This document shows, piece after piece, positions 43,102 through 52,584 of a stretch of 58,040 nucleotides of DNA (its first letter is position 1; every line of letters begins with the position of its first letter). The notes beneath the pieces were generated by a model, which saw only the letters and a program-made list of their open reading frames with translations, was not told the origin of the DNA and searched no databases. Location of the stretch: the NCBI GenBank assembly GCA_031426735.1, contig JASJPK010000110.1:1-58040 (forward strand), written 5' to 3'. This DNA comes from PFJX01 sp031426735 (GTDB lineage Bacteria > Pseudomonadota > Gammaproteobacteria > Burkholderiales > Thiobacillaceae). The translations under genes were made by a program, and so were the position numbers.

Positions 43102-45105
43102 TCATTTTCCGGGGGCAGCCAATCGGCCCGGCAGGCAGGCGGGCAGGTTTTCGAATCGACGCCGCACGATGCCTGCTGGGTCGACGCCTTGGGCGAGCAG
43201 CAGGCCACTCGCATGTGCGAGCAATTGCCGGCGCTCCGGTGAGCGCGCCCAGGCATCCGCATCCATGCCAGCCAGCGCAGACAGCGGCGGCATCGGCGTC
43301 TTGCCGCGCCGGTCTTCTGCGACATCCCACATGCTCAAGCGGTAGTAGATGCGCGGCGCGCAGCGGGCGAGGCGGGTGGCCACCACGTCAATATCGCCAT
43401 GCAGGAAATTGGGCGGCGCCGCTTCGGGCGTGTCATGGCATGGCCCACAGCGTTGCCGGAACGCGCCGACCGGGCCGGGCGAGGCGGCGACGGCCCGGTC
43501 GACGCGCGCCGGCGGCAAGGCGGCCAGCGGCGGACGCGCGGGTGTCGCGCTCAGCGCGGAGAGCAGCTCCGCCATGCCGTCCCAGGCCGGGAAGGTTGTC
43601 GCCGCGCGCAGGCTGGGCAGGTCGGCATTCACCCGCGCGAAATCGTCCACCAGGGTCAGGCTGCCGCGGCCCTGCCGGATAGTCAGCTCGGCCAGGCGAC
43701 GGCCATCGGCGAGACGGGCATGACGGTTGCCGTGGCGCAACTGAAAGCTCGCCGGAGAAGACGCCATCCGATTCGCTACCAGCGTGATGCCGGCCGGCGC
43801 GCCGGAGAACGTGAAGCGGTGCAAGCGCGCCGGGCCGCGCTTGTCGCGCGCGGTGGGGAATGTTCCAGCCAGGCTGACCCGCGCGCCCTGGCATTGGAAA
43901 CTTCGGCGCCCATCCGCCTTGGCCTTCACCCGGCATTCCAGGCCGATGCGTTCGACCTGGCCGGAATGTCTGGACAAGGATTGATCGAGCACAACCAGAT
44001 CGGCTTCGGCAAACAGGCTGGCGAGACCGCTCAGCAGTTCGGCCTTGTCCGGCGCGGTCCAGATTGCCAGGGGTGGACGCGGATTGAGCGGTTCGAAGCG
44101 GGCCGGGATCGACCCCAGGCCGGCGAGTTCTGCCGGCACGCGTTGCAACGGCGCGCGGCGCGGTTCGGCCGCCGCGTCATCCAGGCGCACGCCAAGCGGG
44201 TCGCGGTTGGGCAGGTCCGGGTTGGGCAGGGCCAACCCCTTTGGCCACACTTGCCGCCAACGTCGATCCAGTTGCGGCGCCACCTCCGCCAGCACCGCGC
44301 GCTCGGGCAACACGCCGCTCAGCGCCAGGCGCAAGGCGGCCGTAAACAGCGCCTGGCGGCAGGCGTCGCCGGCTTCGCCCTTGCCGCAGCCGTCACGCCA
44401 GATGCGCTGCCAGACCGGCAGCAGGTTGGCGCGGTCGGTGGCGCTATCGAAGAAATAGGCGATGTCGGTACCGCCCGGCGGGATGCCGTAGAAATTCCGC
44501 GCAACCGCCCGCAGCCGCGCGGCGATGGCCGGGTTGGCCGGGGTTTCGTCCCACAGTGGCCGCGCGAAGATGGGCGCGCCATTCTGGTGGCAAGCCAGGC
44601 ACAGCGCACGGCGGGCGTAGACCAGCTCGGCCTTGCCGCCGGGCCGGTAATCGCGCACCAGCTGAAACTCGAAGCGGCCGAGCGCCTCGTTGTAGCTGAT
44701 CACTTCCAGCACCGCGCCCTTCTCGTGGTAGCCGATGAACAAACGGTCCTTCATTGGCGCGATGCCGGGTCGCGTGGCGCCGTCCACCGCCAGCAGCACG
44801 CGCGGAAAGCGGAAGAAATCGGGCGCGCCGGCATCGCGCTGCAGCGAACGTCCGAGCGGAATCAGCACGCCCTTGACCGGCGCCAGGCCGTCCGCGGCAG
44901 GCGCGAGCTGGCTGTCGAGCTGACTGTTTATGCGTGCCAGCAAGCGGCTGAAGGGAAACGGCACCGGGCCGGCGCCGATCAATTCATCGAAACGAGCGTG
45001 CCCCTGCGGCGGCAGATCGGACGCTGCGTCGCCGGCTGGCGCACCGCGCGCCGGGGTCAGGCTGAACAGGGCGAGTGCCAGGAACATGCTGCCCACCCAT
45101 GCCAT
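43102..45105 (-). CDS. Secreted di-haem cytochrome c of unknown function
   Basis: 667 residues with a signal peptide (MAWVGSMFLALALFSLTPARG). There are two haem motifs far apart, CLACH at 169-173 and CGPCH near 553-557. The middle (about 330-520) has no haem motif and looks beta-rich. I do not recognise a family beyond di-haem cytochromes; the C-terminal IYYRLSMWDVAEDRRGKTPMPP has the look of a haem-distal loop. The start lies one base after the stop of the lipoprotein gene (TGA-C-ATG), so the two are translationally coupled. Confidence 0.82.
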   Translation of the reverse strand: MAWVGSMFLALALFSLTPARGAPAGDAASDLPPQGHARFDELIGAGPVPFPFSRLLARINSQLDSQLAPAADGLAPVKGVLIPLGRSLQRDAGAPDFFRFPRVLLAVDGATRPGIAPMKDRLFIGYHEKGAVLEVISYNEALGRFEFQLVRDYRPGGKAELVYARRALCLACHQNGAPIFARPLWDETPANPAIAARLRAVARNFYGIPPGGTDIAYFFDSATDRANLLPVWQRIWRDGCGKGEAGDACRQALFTAALRLALSGVLPERAVLAEVAPQLDRRWRQVWPKGLALPNPDLPNRDPLGVRLDDAAAEPRRAPLQRVPAELAGLGSIPARFEPLNPRPPLAIWTAPDKAELLSGLASLFAEADLVVLDQSLSRHSGQVERIGLECRVKAKADGRRSFQCQGARVSLAGTFPTARDKRGPARLHRFTFSGAPAGITLVANRMASSPASFQLRHGNRHARLADGRRLAELTIRQGRGSLTLVDDFARVNADLPSLRAATTFPAWDGMAELLSALSATPARPPLAALPPARVDRAVAASPGPVGAFRQRCGPCHDTPEAAPPNFLHGDIDVVATRLARCAPRIYYRLSMWDVAEDRRGKTPMPPLSALAGMDADAWARSPERRQLLAHASGLLLAQGVDPAGIVRRRFENLPACLPGRLAAPGK

Positions 45106-45106
45106 G

Positions 45107-45952
45107 TCAGCCCTGGACCATCACGCGTTTCTGAGTGCCGGTCCAGCAATCTTCCTTGCTCTGCCCGGCCGCGAAAGCCTGTTCGCCCTGTTCGGCCAGC
45201 GCCTTGTTCTCCAACACGAAATTCAGCGCAAAGGCGCGATCCAGATAGGCCCGGCCGAGATACAGGCCGGGCCGCACCATGCGAATCTCGTCGCGCACCT
45301 TGAGGCCGTTGCGCCCGGCCAGGAAGTCGATGTTGTCGCGGTAGCCGGGCAGTTCGTCGCTGAAGGCGTAATCGATGACGATGGATTCGCGCCGGGAATC
45401 GAGCAGGCTCTGGCCGCAATAGAGCTTGGCCGGGAACAGCAGCCAGGCATCCTTGCCGTCCACGTCGATCTTCGGGATGTCGCCGGAACCGACGATGGGA
45501 CGCAGGACGGCGAGATCCTGGATGCGGTTGCGCAGCACGCGCTGATCGCGATAGAACACCTTGCCCTTCCACAAGGTCTCGCCGGCAATCTCCACTTTCT
45601 TGCCGCCCAGGCGAACCGCCAGACCCTTGAGGCCGCCGACGATCTCGGCCGCACGCAGCTTGCCGGAACTGCCCTTGGGAAACACGATGCTGCCGTCGAA
45701 CGGGCCGTCTGGAATCGGCCCGGCAGAAAGACGGGCGTAGATCTGGTCGAGTTCTTCCTGGGTCCGCTTGGCGAGATAGGCGGGCGTGATCTTGGCAAGT
45801 TCCTGGCGCGGAATCGGGTGTTCGTATTCCACTCGGGCTAGATCGGGCTTCTCGGCATAGTTCTCGCCGGCGGGCGCGAAGGCGATATCGGGGTCGGGCG
45901 CACAGGCGGCCAGCAGCGGGACCAGCACGAGGAAAAGTTGCGCGCTACGCAT
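45107..45952 (-). CDS. Lipoprotein of the cytochrome locus
   Basis: 281 residues. The signal sequence ends in the lipobox LLAAC (Cys17), so it is anchored in a membrane by lipid; Ala-Pro after the Cys fits outer-membrane sorting. No haem motif is seen. I do not recognise the fold. The central part (FPKGSSGKLRAAEIVGGLKGLAVRLGGKKVEIAGETLWKGKVFY, in part) suggests a beta domain with a substrate-like pocket. It lies between two di-haem genes (15 nt after one, 1 nt before the other), so it is probably the outer-membrane or docking part of this system. Confidence 0.82.
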   Translation of the reverse strand: MRSAQLFLVLVPLLAACAPDPDIAFAPAGENYAEKPDLARVEYEHPIPRQELAKITPAYLAKRTQEELDQIYARLSAGPIPDGPFDGSIVFPKGSSGKLRAAEIVGGLKGLAVRLGGKKVEIAGETLWKGKVFYRDQRVLRNRIQDLAVLRPIVGSGDIPKIDVDGKDAWLLFPAKLYCGQSLLDSRRESIVIDYAFSDELPGYRDNIDFLAGRNGLKVRDEIRMVRPGLYLGRAYLDRAFALNFVLENKALAEQGEQAFAAGQSKEDCWTGTQKRVMVQG

Positions 45953-45967
45953 GGGAGTCTCCTTCGC

Positions 45968-48526
45968 TCACAGGGTCGCCAGGAAGGCGATTAAAGCGTT
46001 CTTGTCGACCTCCGGCAGATCCTCACCAAAACGATGGCCGTTGTTTTCGATCTCTTCGGTGCAGGAGCTGTATACCCGGGCCAGCAGCGGCAGGCGCGCC
46101 CGCGCCGCCTTGACCGCTTCCACCATGGCGCCCGGATCCTTGCTCGCGACGTCGGCAATGGTGTCCAGCTCGGCCATCAGCTTTTTCGCGTTGTCGGCCC
46201 CCAGGCTGCCGCTCAGGCGTTGTTGCAGCCGGTCGCGATGCAGCTTGAGTTCGACCAGGTCCACCGCGAAGCGCTTGTGCTGGAAGTTGCCGACGTTGCC
46301 GGCCGTGGCGCCGGCCTGGACCTTCACCGTGAAGCCGACCAGCTTCTTCTCCTCTTTGCCGTCCCAGATGCGCGGACCGATATCCAGCACGATGTCCCGA
46401 TCCAGCTTGGTCGCCTTGGCAAGGCGCTGGCCGGGATTGAGCAGTTCCCGCATGGACGCCACATAAAGCTTGAAGCGGCCCTCGACGCTGGGGTCGTATT
46501 TCCAGCAGGCCGGCTGGCGGGCGGCGGGCAGCAGCGGCTTGCCCGGCGCGGTGGCATCGACATAGGCGGGTCGGTAGAACTCGTCTGGGTTGGTGTATTC
46601 GCCACCCCAGCCGCACAGTTCCGGGCCGATCGCATTGTTGTGCAGGAACGGCGCATGCGCCCACAGGTTGAGCAGCGAGACGTTGCGGTAATAGCCGCGG
46701 CCGCCGTCGTTGGCATCGGGCAGCGCGGCGTCGGCCGGGCGGGTGCGCAACGTTTCCGAGCCGAATTCCTGCCAGACATGGCCGGCCATGTGATTGGAAT
46801 GCAGCGAGCGGCAGCGTTCGCTGCCCACTTCCGAGGCCGGCGTGGCCTGGTCGTTGCCGAGCCAGTCGGCGCGCAGTCCGGTCTTCTCGTCGATGGCGCG
46901 AAAATCCACCGCGTCGAACGGCGCCTGGCCGCTGGAATGGCAGCGCGCGCAGTTGGCCGCGAACAGCGTGCGGCCCCGCTCGACGGCGTCCTTGCCGAAC
47001 TGTTTTTCCAGATCGCCGACCAGATCGTCGTGATCGTAGACGGCGTTTGGCTTCGCCTTCTTGATTTGCGTCTCGCGCGCCGCCTGGAGGTCTGTGGCCG
47101 TGCCCTCGGGCGACAGGAAGAAGGCCAGGATGTTCTGCACACGGTCCTCGATGGCGCGGAAATTGGGGCAGTCGCGTCGGCATTGGCCGATGTCGAACGG
47201 CGTCTGGCCGAAGTTGCGCGCGGTGGGGTCGATCTGGCGCAGATCGGTGAGATGGTTCATCCAGCACTGTTCGGAACAGGAGCCGATGTTGAAATAGACC
47301 CGCTGGATCGCGCCCAGCGCGCCGATGGAATCCTCGCCGCCCTTCAGGATGTGATGCACCGTTTCCTTGCTGCGGCGTTTCTGCCAGCACTTGCCCGGCT
47401 TGTCCGGCTCGCACCAGCACTCGCTTGCCTTGGCGCCGGTCGGGCAGGCAGCGGCCTTGTGCCAGCGGATCAGGTCCTCGTTGGCAAAGGTGGGCCGCCG
47501 CGCCGTGTTGATCAGCGCGTTGATGGTGCCGGTGTTGTTGACCTGGTCGGTGGGAATGGCACTGGTATCCGAGGTGCCGGGACGGGCGTGGGCGAACACC
47601 TGCCATTCCAGGCTGGTCTTGGGCATGCCGGACACCAGTAGTTCGGAAATGCGCAGGTACTGGTTGCCGACCAGGCCGCGGATGTTCTCCCACTGGGGAT
47701 GCTCGGGGTCGGCCGGCGGGTTCAGCGGATTGAAGGCGATGTGACAGGAGCCGCAGGCGGTGCCGATGCGGAACGGCGGCTCGATGGAGGCATCGGCCAG
47801 ACGACTGGCGTTGGCGTCGGCGCGGCGGGGATCGTCGCTCAGCTTGCGGTTGTAGCCATCCCAGTTGCCCAGGCGGCCGTTGAGCTTGCGCCAGGCCTCG
47901 GCGTTGAAACGCGGATTCGGGAATTTGCGGTAGCCCAGCGCCCCGGTCGAGGTGCCGAAGGCCAGATTGCAGGCGCTCTCGCGTCCGGCCTGATGGCCTT
48001 GAGGATCGTTGGGATCGGCGGCTGCGTCCTGAAAATCGCAGGCCGGGTCGCGGTACCCCTCCTTGCCGACGAATTTCAGCAGTTCTTCGTCGCCGGGGCA
48101 CCAGTCGAAACCGTACGTTTCGTCCAGGCTCTTGGCCGGGCAGTCGGCCGTGCCCGGCGTGCAGCAGCCAGGATCGTTGATCAGGCCCCAGGTACGGAAA
48201 CGCCGGTCGCGCCGGTCCGAGCGCAACACGCGGCCCCAGTCGATCAGCACGCCGACCCGCTGCTGGAAGGTGTAGGTATGGAAACGGTCGTTGCCGGCAG
48301 TGGCCTTGTACCAGATCTCGCGACCGGCACGCTGTTCGGGGGTGAGTCCCGCCTCGCCCAGGCGAAAACCGTCATCGGGATAGCTCGCCTTGGTTGCCGG
48401 TACCGCATTCGCCCCCCGTACGACGGCAACCTTGGCGACAGCCTGTTCCGATCGATTACTCAGCGCCGCGACCACCCCGACGCTGGCAGTCACCAATGCG
48501 ACCCCCAACAGGACCGATTTCTTCAT
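45968..48526 (-). CDS. Large Cys-rich di-haem cytochrome c (RoxA-like)
   Basis: 852 residues with a signal or anchor helix (MKKSVLLGVALVTASVGVVAAL) and a strong GAGGAGGG ribosome site. The haem motifs are CGSCH at 258-262 and CARCH at 526-530. The segment between, beginning HIAFNPLNPPADPEHPQWENI, and the later WAHAPFLHNNAIGPELCGWGGEY block resemble RoxA-type and CCP-type di-haem enzymes. About fifteen further Cys (for example CC at 121-122, and at 363, 370, 372, 380, 417, 421, 449 and 453) suggest several disulfides. It is the first gene of the five-gene minus-strand locus and probably its main enzyme. RoxA is the nearest described type I can think of; the match is weak. Confidence 0.85.
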   Translation of the reverse strand: MKKSVLLGVALVTASVGVVAALSNRSEQAVAKVAVVRGANAVPATKASYPDDGFRLGEAGLTPEQRAGREIWYKATAGNDRFHTYTFQQRVGVLIDWGRVLRSDRRDRRFRTWGLINDPGCCTPGTADCPAKSLDETYGFDWCPGDEELLKFVGKEGYRDPACDFQDAAADPNDPQGHQAGRESACNLAFGTSTGALGYRKFPNPRFNAEAWRKLNGRLGNWDGYNRKLSDDPRRADANASRLADASIEPPFRIGTACGSCHIAFNPLNPPADPEHPQWENIRGLVGNQYLRISELLVSGMPKTSLEWQVFAHARPGTSDTSAIPTDQVNNTGTINALINTARRPTFANEDLIRWHKAAACPTGAKASECWCEPDKPGKCWQKRRSKETVHHILKGGEDSIGALGAIQRVYFNIGSCSEQCWMNHLTDLRQIDPTARNFGQTPFDIGQCRRDCPNFRAIEDRVQNILAFFLSPEGTATDLQAARETQIKKAKPNAVYDHDDLVGDLEKQFGKDAVERGRTLFAANCARCHSSGQAPFDAVDFRAIDEKTGLRADWLGNDQATPASEVGSERCRSLHSNHMAGHVWQEFGSETLRTRPADAALPDANDGGRGYYRNVSLLNLWAHAPFLHNNAIGPELCGWGGEYTNPDEFYRPAYVDATAPGKPLLPAARQPACWKYDPSVEGRFKLYVASMRELLNPGQRLAKATKLDRDIVLDIGPRIWDGKEEKKLVGFTVKVQAGATAGNVGNFQHKRFAVDLVELKLHRDRLQQRLSGSLGADNAKKLMAELDTIADVASKDPGAMVEAVKAARARLPLLARVYSSCTEEIENNGHRFGEDLPEVDKNALIAFLATL

Positions 48527-48730
48527 GGTCCACCCTCCTCGTTGGATTCTTTTCAGGAGGCGCAGCTCTTGGGATCTGTCGGCTGTTACCTCCCATGTAG
48601 AACCAGACTAGGCCAGTCGGGTAATCATTCAAGTAGGGCAAGTATTGGCTTTGTCGTGCGGGGAAATACCACTCCACGCGCTAGGCAAATGCGGGGCCAC
48701 GAGCGTCGGTACCGACGGAGGCAGAAACGA

Positions 48731-48770
48731 AAATGGGCACCGAATGCACGGTGCCCATTTATATTTTTGA
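48731..48770. terminator. Hairpin terminator next to tRNA-Arg
   Basis: A perfect 12-bp stem AAATGGGCACCG-AATGCA-CGGTGCCCATTT. It lies 12 nt after the 3' end of the tRNA on the minus strand. A T-rich run (ATATTTTTGA) is present on the plus side, with a weaker one (TTTTCGTTTC) on the minus side. The rest of 48527-48730 holds no gene. Confidence 0.7.
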
Positions 48771-48771
48771 C

Positions 48772-48848
48772 TGGTGCGCCCGACACGATTCGAACGTGCG
48801 ACCCCTGCCTTCGGAGGGCAGTACTCTATCCAGCTGAGCTACGGGCGC
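48772..48848 (-). tRNA. tRNA-Arg (anticodon CCG)
   Basis: A 77-nt cloverleaf on the minus strand with encoded CCA. The acceptor stem is GCGCCCG / CGGGCGC, the D arm GCTCAGCTGGATAGAGT, the anticodon arm CTGCC-CTCCGAA-GGCAG and the T arm ends with GTTCGAATC. Anticodon CCG reads CGG codons. Confidence 0.97.
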
Positions 48849-48879
48849 AAGGGGAGGCGCAGCATAGCACAGCGATCGT

Positions 48880-48907
48880 TTGGCCGGCAGCGTAAAACCC
48901 TTATAAT
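48880..48907 (+). promoter_or_regulatory. Promoter of the c5-like cytochrome gene
   Basis: TTGGCC and a perfect TATAAT are 16 nt apart, 35 nt upstream of the start codon. It lies just outside the divergently read tRNA gene. Confidence 0.6.
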
Positions 48908-48942
48908 CATCGGGTTCCCCAACCTTCATTAGGGTCTGCGCC

Positions 48943-49746
48943 ATGTCCGATCATCAAATGACAAAAACGACGCCGAAAGATTTTCTGGTCGCCACGCTGG
49001 GTGGTTTGTTTGCACCAGGATTGACGATCTTCATGATCGTGATGCTGTTCCTCGGCGTGCAGCACAACATGGGCGAGAGCGACGCTGCCCCGATTGCGGA
49101 AAAGGCGGTGCATGAACGCATTCAGTCGTTCGGCCAGTCGCTTGCAGTCGATCCCAACAAACCCAAAGTCGAACTTAGCGGCGAGCAGGTCTACAACGAA
49201 GTCTGCGCCGGCTGCCATGCCTCCGGCGCACTGGGCTCGCCCAAGTTCAAGGAAAAAGCCGACTGGGGCAAACGTATTGCCCAGAGCTACGAAACCTTGC
49301 TTAGCCACGCTCTGAAAGGCTTCAACAAGATGCCCGCGCGTGGCGGCGATCCGGACCTGAGCGACATGGAAGTCGCGCGCGGCATCGTTTATATGACCAA
49401 TGCAGCCGGCGCGAACTTCCAGCCGGTCCTGCAAAAAGAAGTCGAGCCGAGTGCGGCCGATCTCGCCCGCGGCAAGACGGTTTACACCGAGAACTGCGCT
49501 TACTGCCATGACACCGGCGTCACCGGTGCGCAGAAACTGACCGATGCAAAAGCCTGGACGCCTCTGCTCAAGGAAGGCAAGGATTTCCTGTACAACGCGG
49601 CGATCAATGGCAGCTTTGGCGGTCCTGCCAAAGGCGGTAACGTGAAACTGTCGGATAGCGACACCAAGGCTGCTGTCGATTACATGGTGGCGGAAGCGAA
49701 GACCGCCATCGCCGCAGCCGGCCAGGCCAAGACCGCCGCAAAGTAA
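48943..49746 (+). CDS. Membrane-anchored di-domain cytochrome c5-like protein
   Basis: 267 residues. One membrane helix (about 20-40, uncleaved) is followed by two cytochrome c5-type domains with CAGCH at 88-92 and CAYCH at 185-189. Each has a later Met ligand candidate (FNKMPARGG in the first; the second has GGPAKGGNVKLSD in that place with no Met, so its sixth ligand is unclear). Such proteins carry electrons between the bc1 complex and terminal oxidases. It has its own promoter and terminator. Confidence 0.9.
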   Translation: MSDHQMTKTTPKDFLVATLGGLFAPGLTIFMIVMLFLGVQHNMGESDAAPIAEKAVHERIQSFGQSLAVDPNKPKVELSGEQVYNEVCAGCHASGALGSPKFKEKADWGKRIAQSYETLLSHALKGFNKMPARGGDPDLSDMEVARGIVYMTNAAGANFQPVLQKEVEPSAADLARGKTVYTENCAYCHDTGVTGAQKLTDAKAWTPLLKEGKDFLYNAAINGSFGGPAKGGNVKLSDSDTKAAVDYMVAEAKTAIAAAGQAKTAAK

Positions 49747-49765
49747 TCCTCGACTGGTTCGATTT

Positions 49766-49793
49766 AAAAAACGCGGCCGGTGCCGCGTTTTTT
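49766..49793. terminator. Bidirectional terminator between the c5-like gene and rep
   Basis: ACGCGGC-CGGT-GCCGCGT stem with five A before and TTTTT after. It overlaps the stop codon of rep on the other strand. Confidence 0.88.
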
Positions 49794-51777
49794 ATTTGCT
49801 CAACATGGCCTTGAGCGCGGACAGTCGGCGCCGGCCATCTTCTTTGGCCTCGCTGCTTTCCTGCGCCCCGCCAGAGCGTTTGACTTCGCTCTGATCGATT
49901 TCTTCGAGAAAACGCGAAGGTTCGCAGGGTGTGATTTCTCCGCCGCGTTTGCGTTTGGCGCACCAGCTGATGATCAGGCCGCGCCTGGCGCGCGTAATGC
50001 CGACATACATCAGCCGGCGCTCCTCTTCCAACCGCGTCCCCTCAAGACATTCGCGATGCGGCAGGATTTCTTCCTCGACACCGACCAGGTAAACATGCGG
50101 GAATTCGAGCCCCTTGGCGGCATGCAAAGTGGACAGCCGAACCGCGTCGACCTCTTCGTTATCGCGCCCTTCCAGCAAATTCATCAGCGTGACCATCTGG
50201 GTCAGTTCGATCAGCGTCTTGCCGTCCTCCTCGCCTTTCTTGCTCAGCCAGCCGACAAAATCGCGCACATTCAGCCATTTCGCCTTGGCCGCCCGATCGT
50301 CTTCCGTCTCATAGAGCCATTCCTCGTATTGAATGGCGGCGAGGAGTTCTTCCAGCAAGCTGCCGGCAGATTCCTTTTCGGCGCGGTCGGCGACGCGATT
50401 GATGAATTCGCAGAACGTGGTCAGCGGTTCCAGTTGCCGCACAGGAAGATGCTCCTGGAAAGCGGATTCGAACGCCGCCTCGAACAGGCTGACATGGCGC
50501 TGCCCGGCGTGATCGCCGAGCTTTTCCAGGGTGCCGGCGCCGATTCCACGTCGAGGTGTAGTGACCGCGCGGATGAATGCGGGATCGTCATCCTGGTTGG
50601 CGATCAGGCGCAGGTAGGCAATAAGATCCTTGATTTCAGCCTTGTCGAAGAAAGATTGGCCGCCGGAGAGCTGGTAAGGAATCTTCGCCTCGCGCAACGC
50701 TTCCTCGAACAAACGGGCCTGATGGTTGCCGCGATACAGAATGGCGTAGTCGGCAAAACGGGTGCGGCACTCGAATTTATGCGCGGAAATGCGCAGGGCA
50801 ACCGTTTCCGCTTCGTGGCGATCATCCCGGCATTGCAGCAACTCGATCTGGTCGCCAAGTCCGTGGTCGCTCCACAAATTCTTTTCGTGCAGACGCGGGT
50901 TGTTACTGATGACGCTGTTGGCGGCACGCAAGATGCGTTGGCTGGAGCGATAGTTCTGGGTCAGCGGGATGATCTTGAGACTGGGATAGTCGTCCGTCAG
51001 CCGGCGCAGATTCTCGACATCCGCACCGCGCCAGGCGTAAATGGCCTGGTCGTCGTCGCCCACGGCGGTGAAGCGGCCCGACACACCGGCCAACAGCTTC
51101 ATCAACTCGTATTGCGCACCGTTGGTGTCCTGGTATTCGTCCACCAGCAGGTAGCGCAAGCGGCCTTGCCAGGTTTCCAGCGCGTCGGCATGTTGCCGGA
51201 ACAGTTCGACCGGGAGGCGAATCAGGTCGTCGAAATCCATCGCCTGATAGGCGCGCAAAGTATCTTGATAAGTCTGGTAGGCGACTGCGAACTGACGCTC
51301 CGCTTCGTCCGCAGCGGCCAGCAACGCAGCAGCCGGTGCAAGCAATGCGTTCTTCCAGTTGGAAACGATGCTGGCCGCCTGGCGCAGGCTGGCCTTGTCG
51401 GCAGTCTTCAGGATATCGGCCAGGATTTGCTGTGCATCGGCGGCATCGAGTACCGAGAAGCGCGGCTTGTAGCCCAGGCGCTTGGCTTCGTGGCGCAATA
51501 TCTGCAGGCCCAACGAGTGAAACGTCGAGACGGTCAGTCCCTTGCCCTGACGGCCAGGCAGCAATTCGGACACGCGTTCGCGCATTTCGCGCGCGGCTTT
51601 GTTGGTAAAGGTAATCGCGGCGATATGGCGTGCGTCGATGCCGCACTCGGTGGCGAGATAGGCAATTTTGCGCGTGATAACGCGGGTTTTTCCCGAGCCG
51701 GCCCCCGCCAGCACCAGCAGCGGGCCATCCAGATACTTGGCAGCTTCACGCTGTTGTGGGTTGAGGCCTGAAAGCAT
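49792..51777 (-). CDS. rep: ATP-dependent DNA helicase Rep
   Basis: A 661-residue superfamily 1A 3'-5' helicase. The Walker A motif GAGSGKT is at 25-31, VDEYQDTN is motif II, DDQAIYAWRGAD motif III, QNYRSSQRILRAAN motif IV and TLHAAKGLEFPHVYLVG motif V. The start MLSGLNPQQREAA and the length match Rep rather than UvrD. Rep removes proteins ahead of replication forks. It is read alone; its 3' end touches the shared terminator. Confidence 0.94.
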   Translation of the reverse strand: MLSGLNPQQREAAKYLDGPLLVLAGAGSGKTRVITRKIAYLATECGIDARHIAAITFTNKAAREMRERVSELLPGRQGKGLTVSTFHSLGLQILRHEAKRLGYKPRFSVLDAADAQQILADILKTADKASLRQAASIVSNWKNALLAPAAALLAAADEAERQFAVAYQTYQDTLRAYQAMDFDDLIRLPVELFRQHADALETWQGRLRYLLVDEYQDTNGAQYELMKLLAGVSGRFTAVGDDDQAIYAWRGADVENLRRLTDDYPSLKIIPLTQNYRSSQRILRAANSVISNNPRLHEKNLWSDHGLGDQIELLQCRDDRHEAETVALRISAHKFECRTRFADYAILYRGNHQARLFEEALREAKIPYQLSGGQSFFDKAEIKDLIAYLRLIANQDDDPAFIRAVTTPRRGIGAGTLEKLGDHAGQRHVSLFEAAFESAFQEHLPVRQLEPLTTFCEFINRVADRAEKESAGSLLEELLAAIQYEEWLYETEDDRAAKAKWLNVRDFVGWLSKKGEEDGKTLIELTQMVTLMNLLEGRDNEEVDAVRLSTLHAAKGLEFPHVYLVGVEEEILPHRECLEGTRLEEERRLMYVGITRARRGLIISWCAKRKRGGEITPCEPSRFLEEIDQSEVKRSGGAQESSEAKEDGRRRLSALKAMLSK

Positions 51778-51807
51778 GCGGGTGACCGAAATGCGGCTGC
51801 AAAAGAA

Positions 51808-51832
51808 AACGGCCCGCCGGAAGCGGGCCGTT
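51808..51832 (-). terminator. Terminator of the cytochrome c4 gene
   Basis: A perfect 10-bp stem AACGGCCCGC-TTCCG-GCGGGCCGTT (minus strand) followed by TTCTTTT, between the c4 gene and rep. Confidence 0.85.
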
Positions 51833-51849
51833 ACGGATCGAGCGACGAA

Positions 51850-52488
51850 TCAACGCAGGCCGTTGATGTACTCGGCTACAGCTTTCATTTCCTGATCGGT
51901 CAGCTTGCGGGCGATGACTTGCATCATCTTGCCGCCGTCATTGGTACGGTCGCCGCTACGGAAGTTCTTCAGCTGCGACTGCACATATTTGGCATGCTGG
52001 CCAGCCAATCGCGGGAATTGAACCGGGATGCCCGAGCCGGCCGGACCGTGGCAGGAAGCGCAAGCGGGCACACCACTGCCGGCATTGCCACCCTTGTAGA
52101 TCTTCTGGCCTTCGGCGATCAACGAGGCATCCTTGGCCAAACGCGGCTTCGGTTGCTGGGCGCTGAAATAGGCGGCCAGATTCAGCATGTCCTCATCGGA
52201 CAACTTGGCCGCGTTGGGCGCCATGATGGCGTTCTTGCGGGCGCCCGATTTGAACTCGCTCAATTGCTTGGCAATGTACTCGGGATGCTGGCCAGCCAAA
52301 GAAGGATAGGCGGGCGAAGTGCTGTTGCCGTCGGTGCTGTGGCAAGCGCCGCAGACGTCATTGACAATTTTTTGGGCCTTGGCGGCGTCGCCTTTGGCGG
52401 CTGGGGTCGGTGCTGGGTTGGCCCAGGCCGGATTAGCCAAAGAGAGGGCGGCGAACAGCAGGCCAGTCAATAACGCGAGGGATTTCAT
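51850..52488 (-). CDS. Cytochrome c4
   Basis: 212 residues with a signal peptide ending at about AWA. It has two class I cytochrome c domains with CGACH at 46-50 and CASCH at 143-147, each with PSLAGQH / PRLAGQH and a Met ligand region (NAIMAPNAA and GGKMMQVIARKL). This is the standard periplasmic di-haem c4 that feeds terminal oxidases. The divergent engB neighbour is the usual arrangement in betaproteobacteria, but the cytochrome c biogenesis genes often found close by are not here. Confidence 0.96.
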   Translation of the reverse strand: MKSLALLTGLLFAALSLANPAWANPAPTPAAKGDAAKAQKIVNDVCGACHSTDGNSTSPAYPSLAGQHPEYIAKQLSEFKSGARKNAIMAPNAAKLSDEDMLNLAAYFSAQQPKPRLAKDASLIAEGQKIYKGGNAGSGVPACASCHGPAGSGIPVQFPRLAGQHAKYVQSQLKNFRSGDRTNDGGKMMQVIARKLTDQEMKAVAEYINGLR

Positions 52489-52584
52489 ATAAACGCTCCT
52501 TGGATCCGCAAAGACAGCAATGGAATCGGGGCATTTTAGCGGCCTGTTTGTTATAGTGCCAGCCTTTCAATCGGTGGCCCTCCC

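Noticed and set aside
43020..43325. 102-codon extension of the 488-residue cytochrome
   Set aside because: It runs through palindromic repeat copy 3 and into the neighbouring gene. The ATG at 43019 has a strong ribosome site and leads into the membrane anchor.
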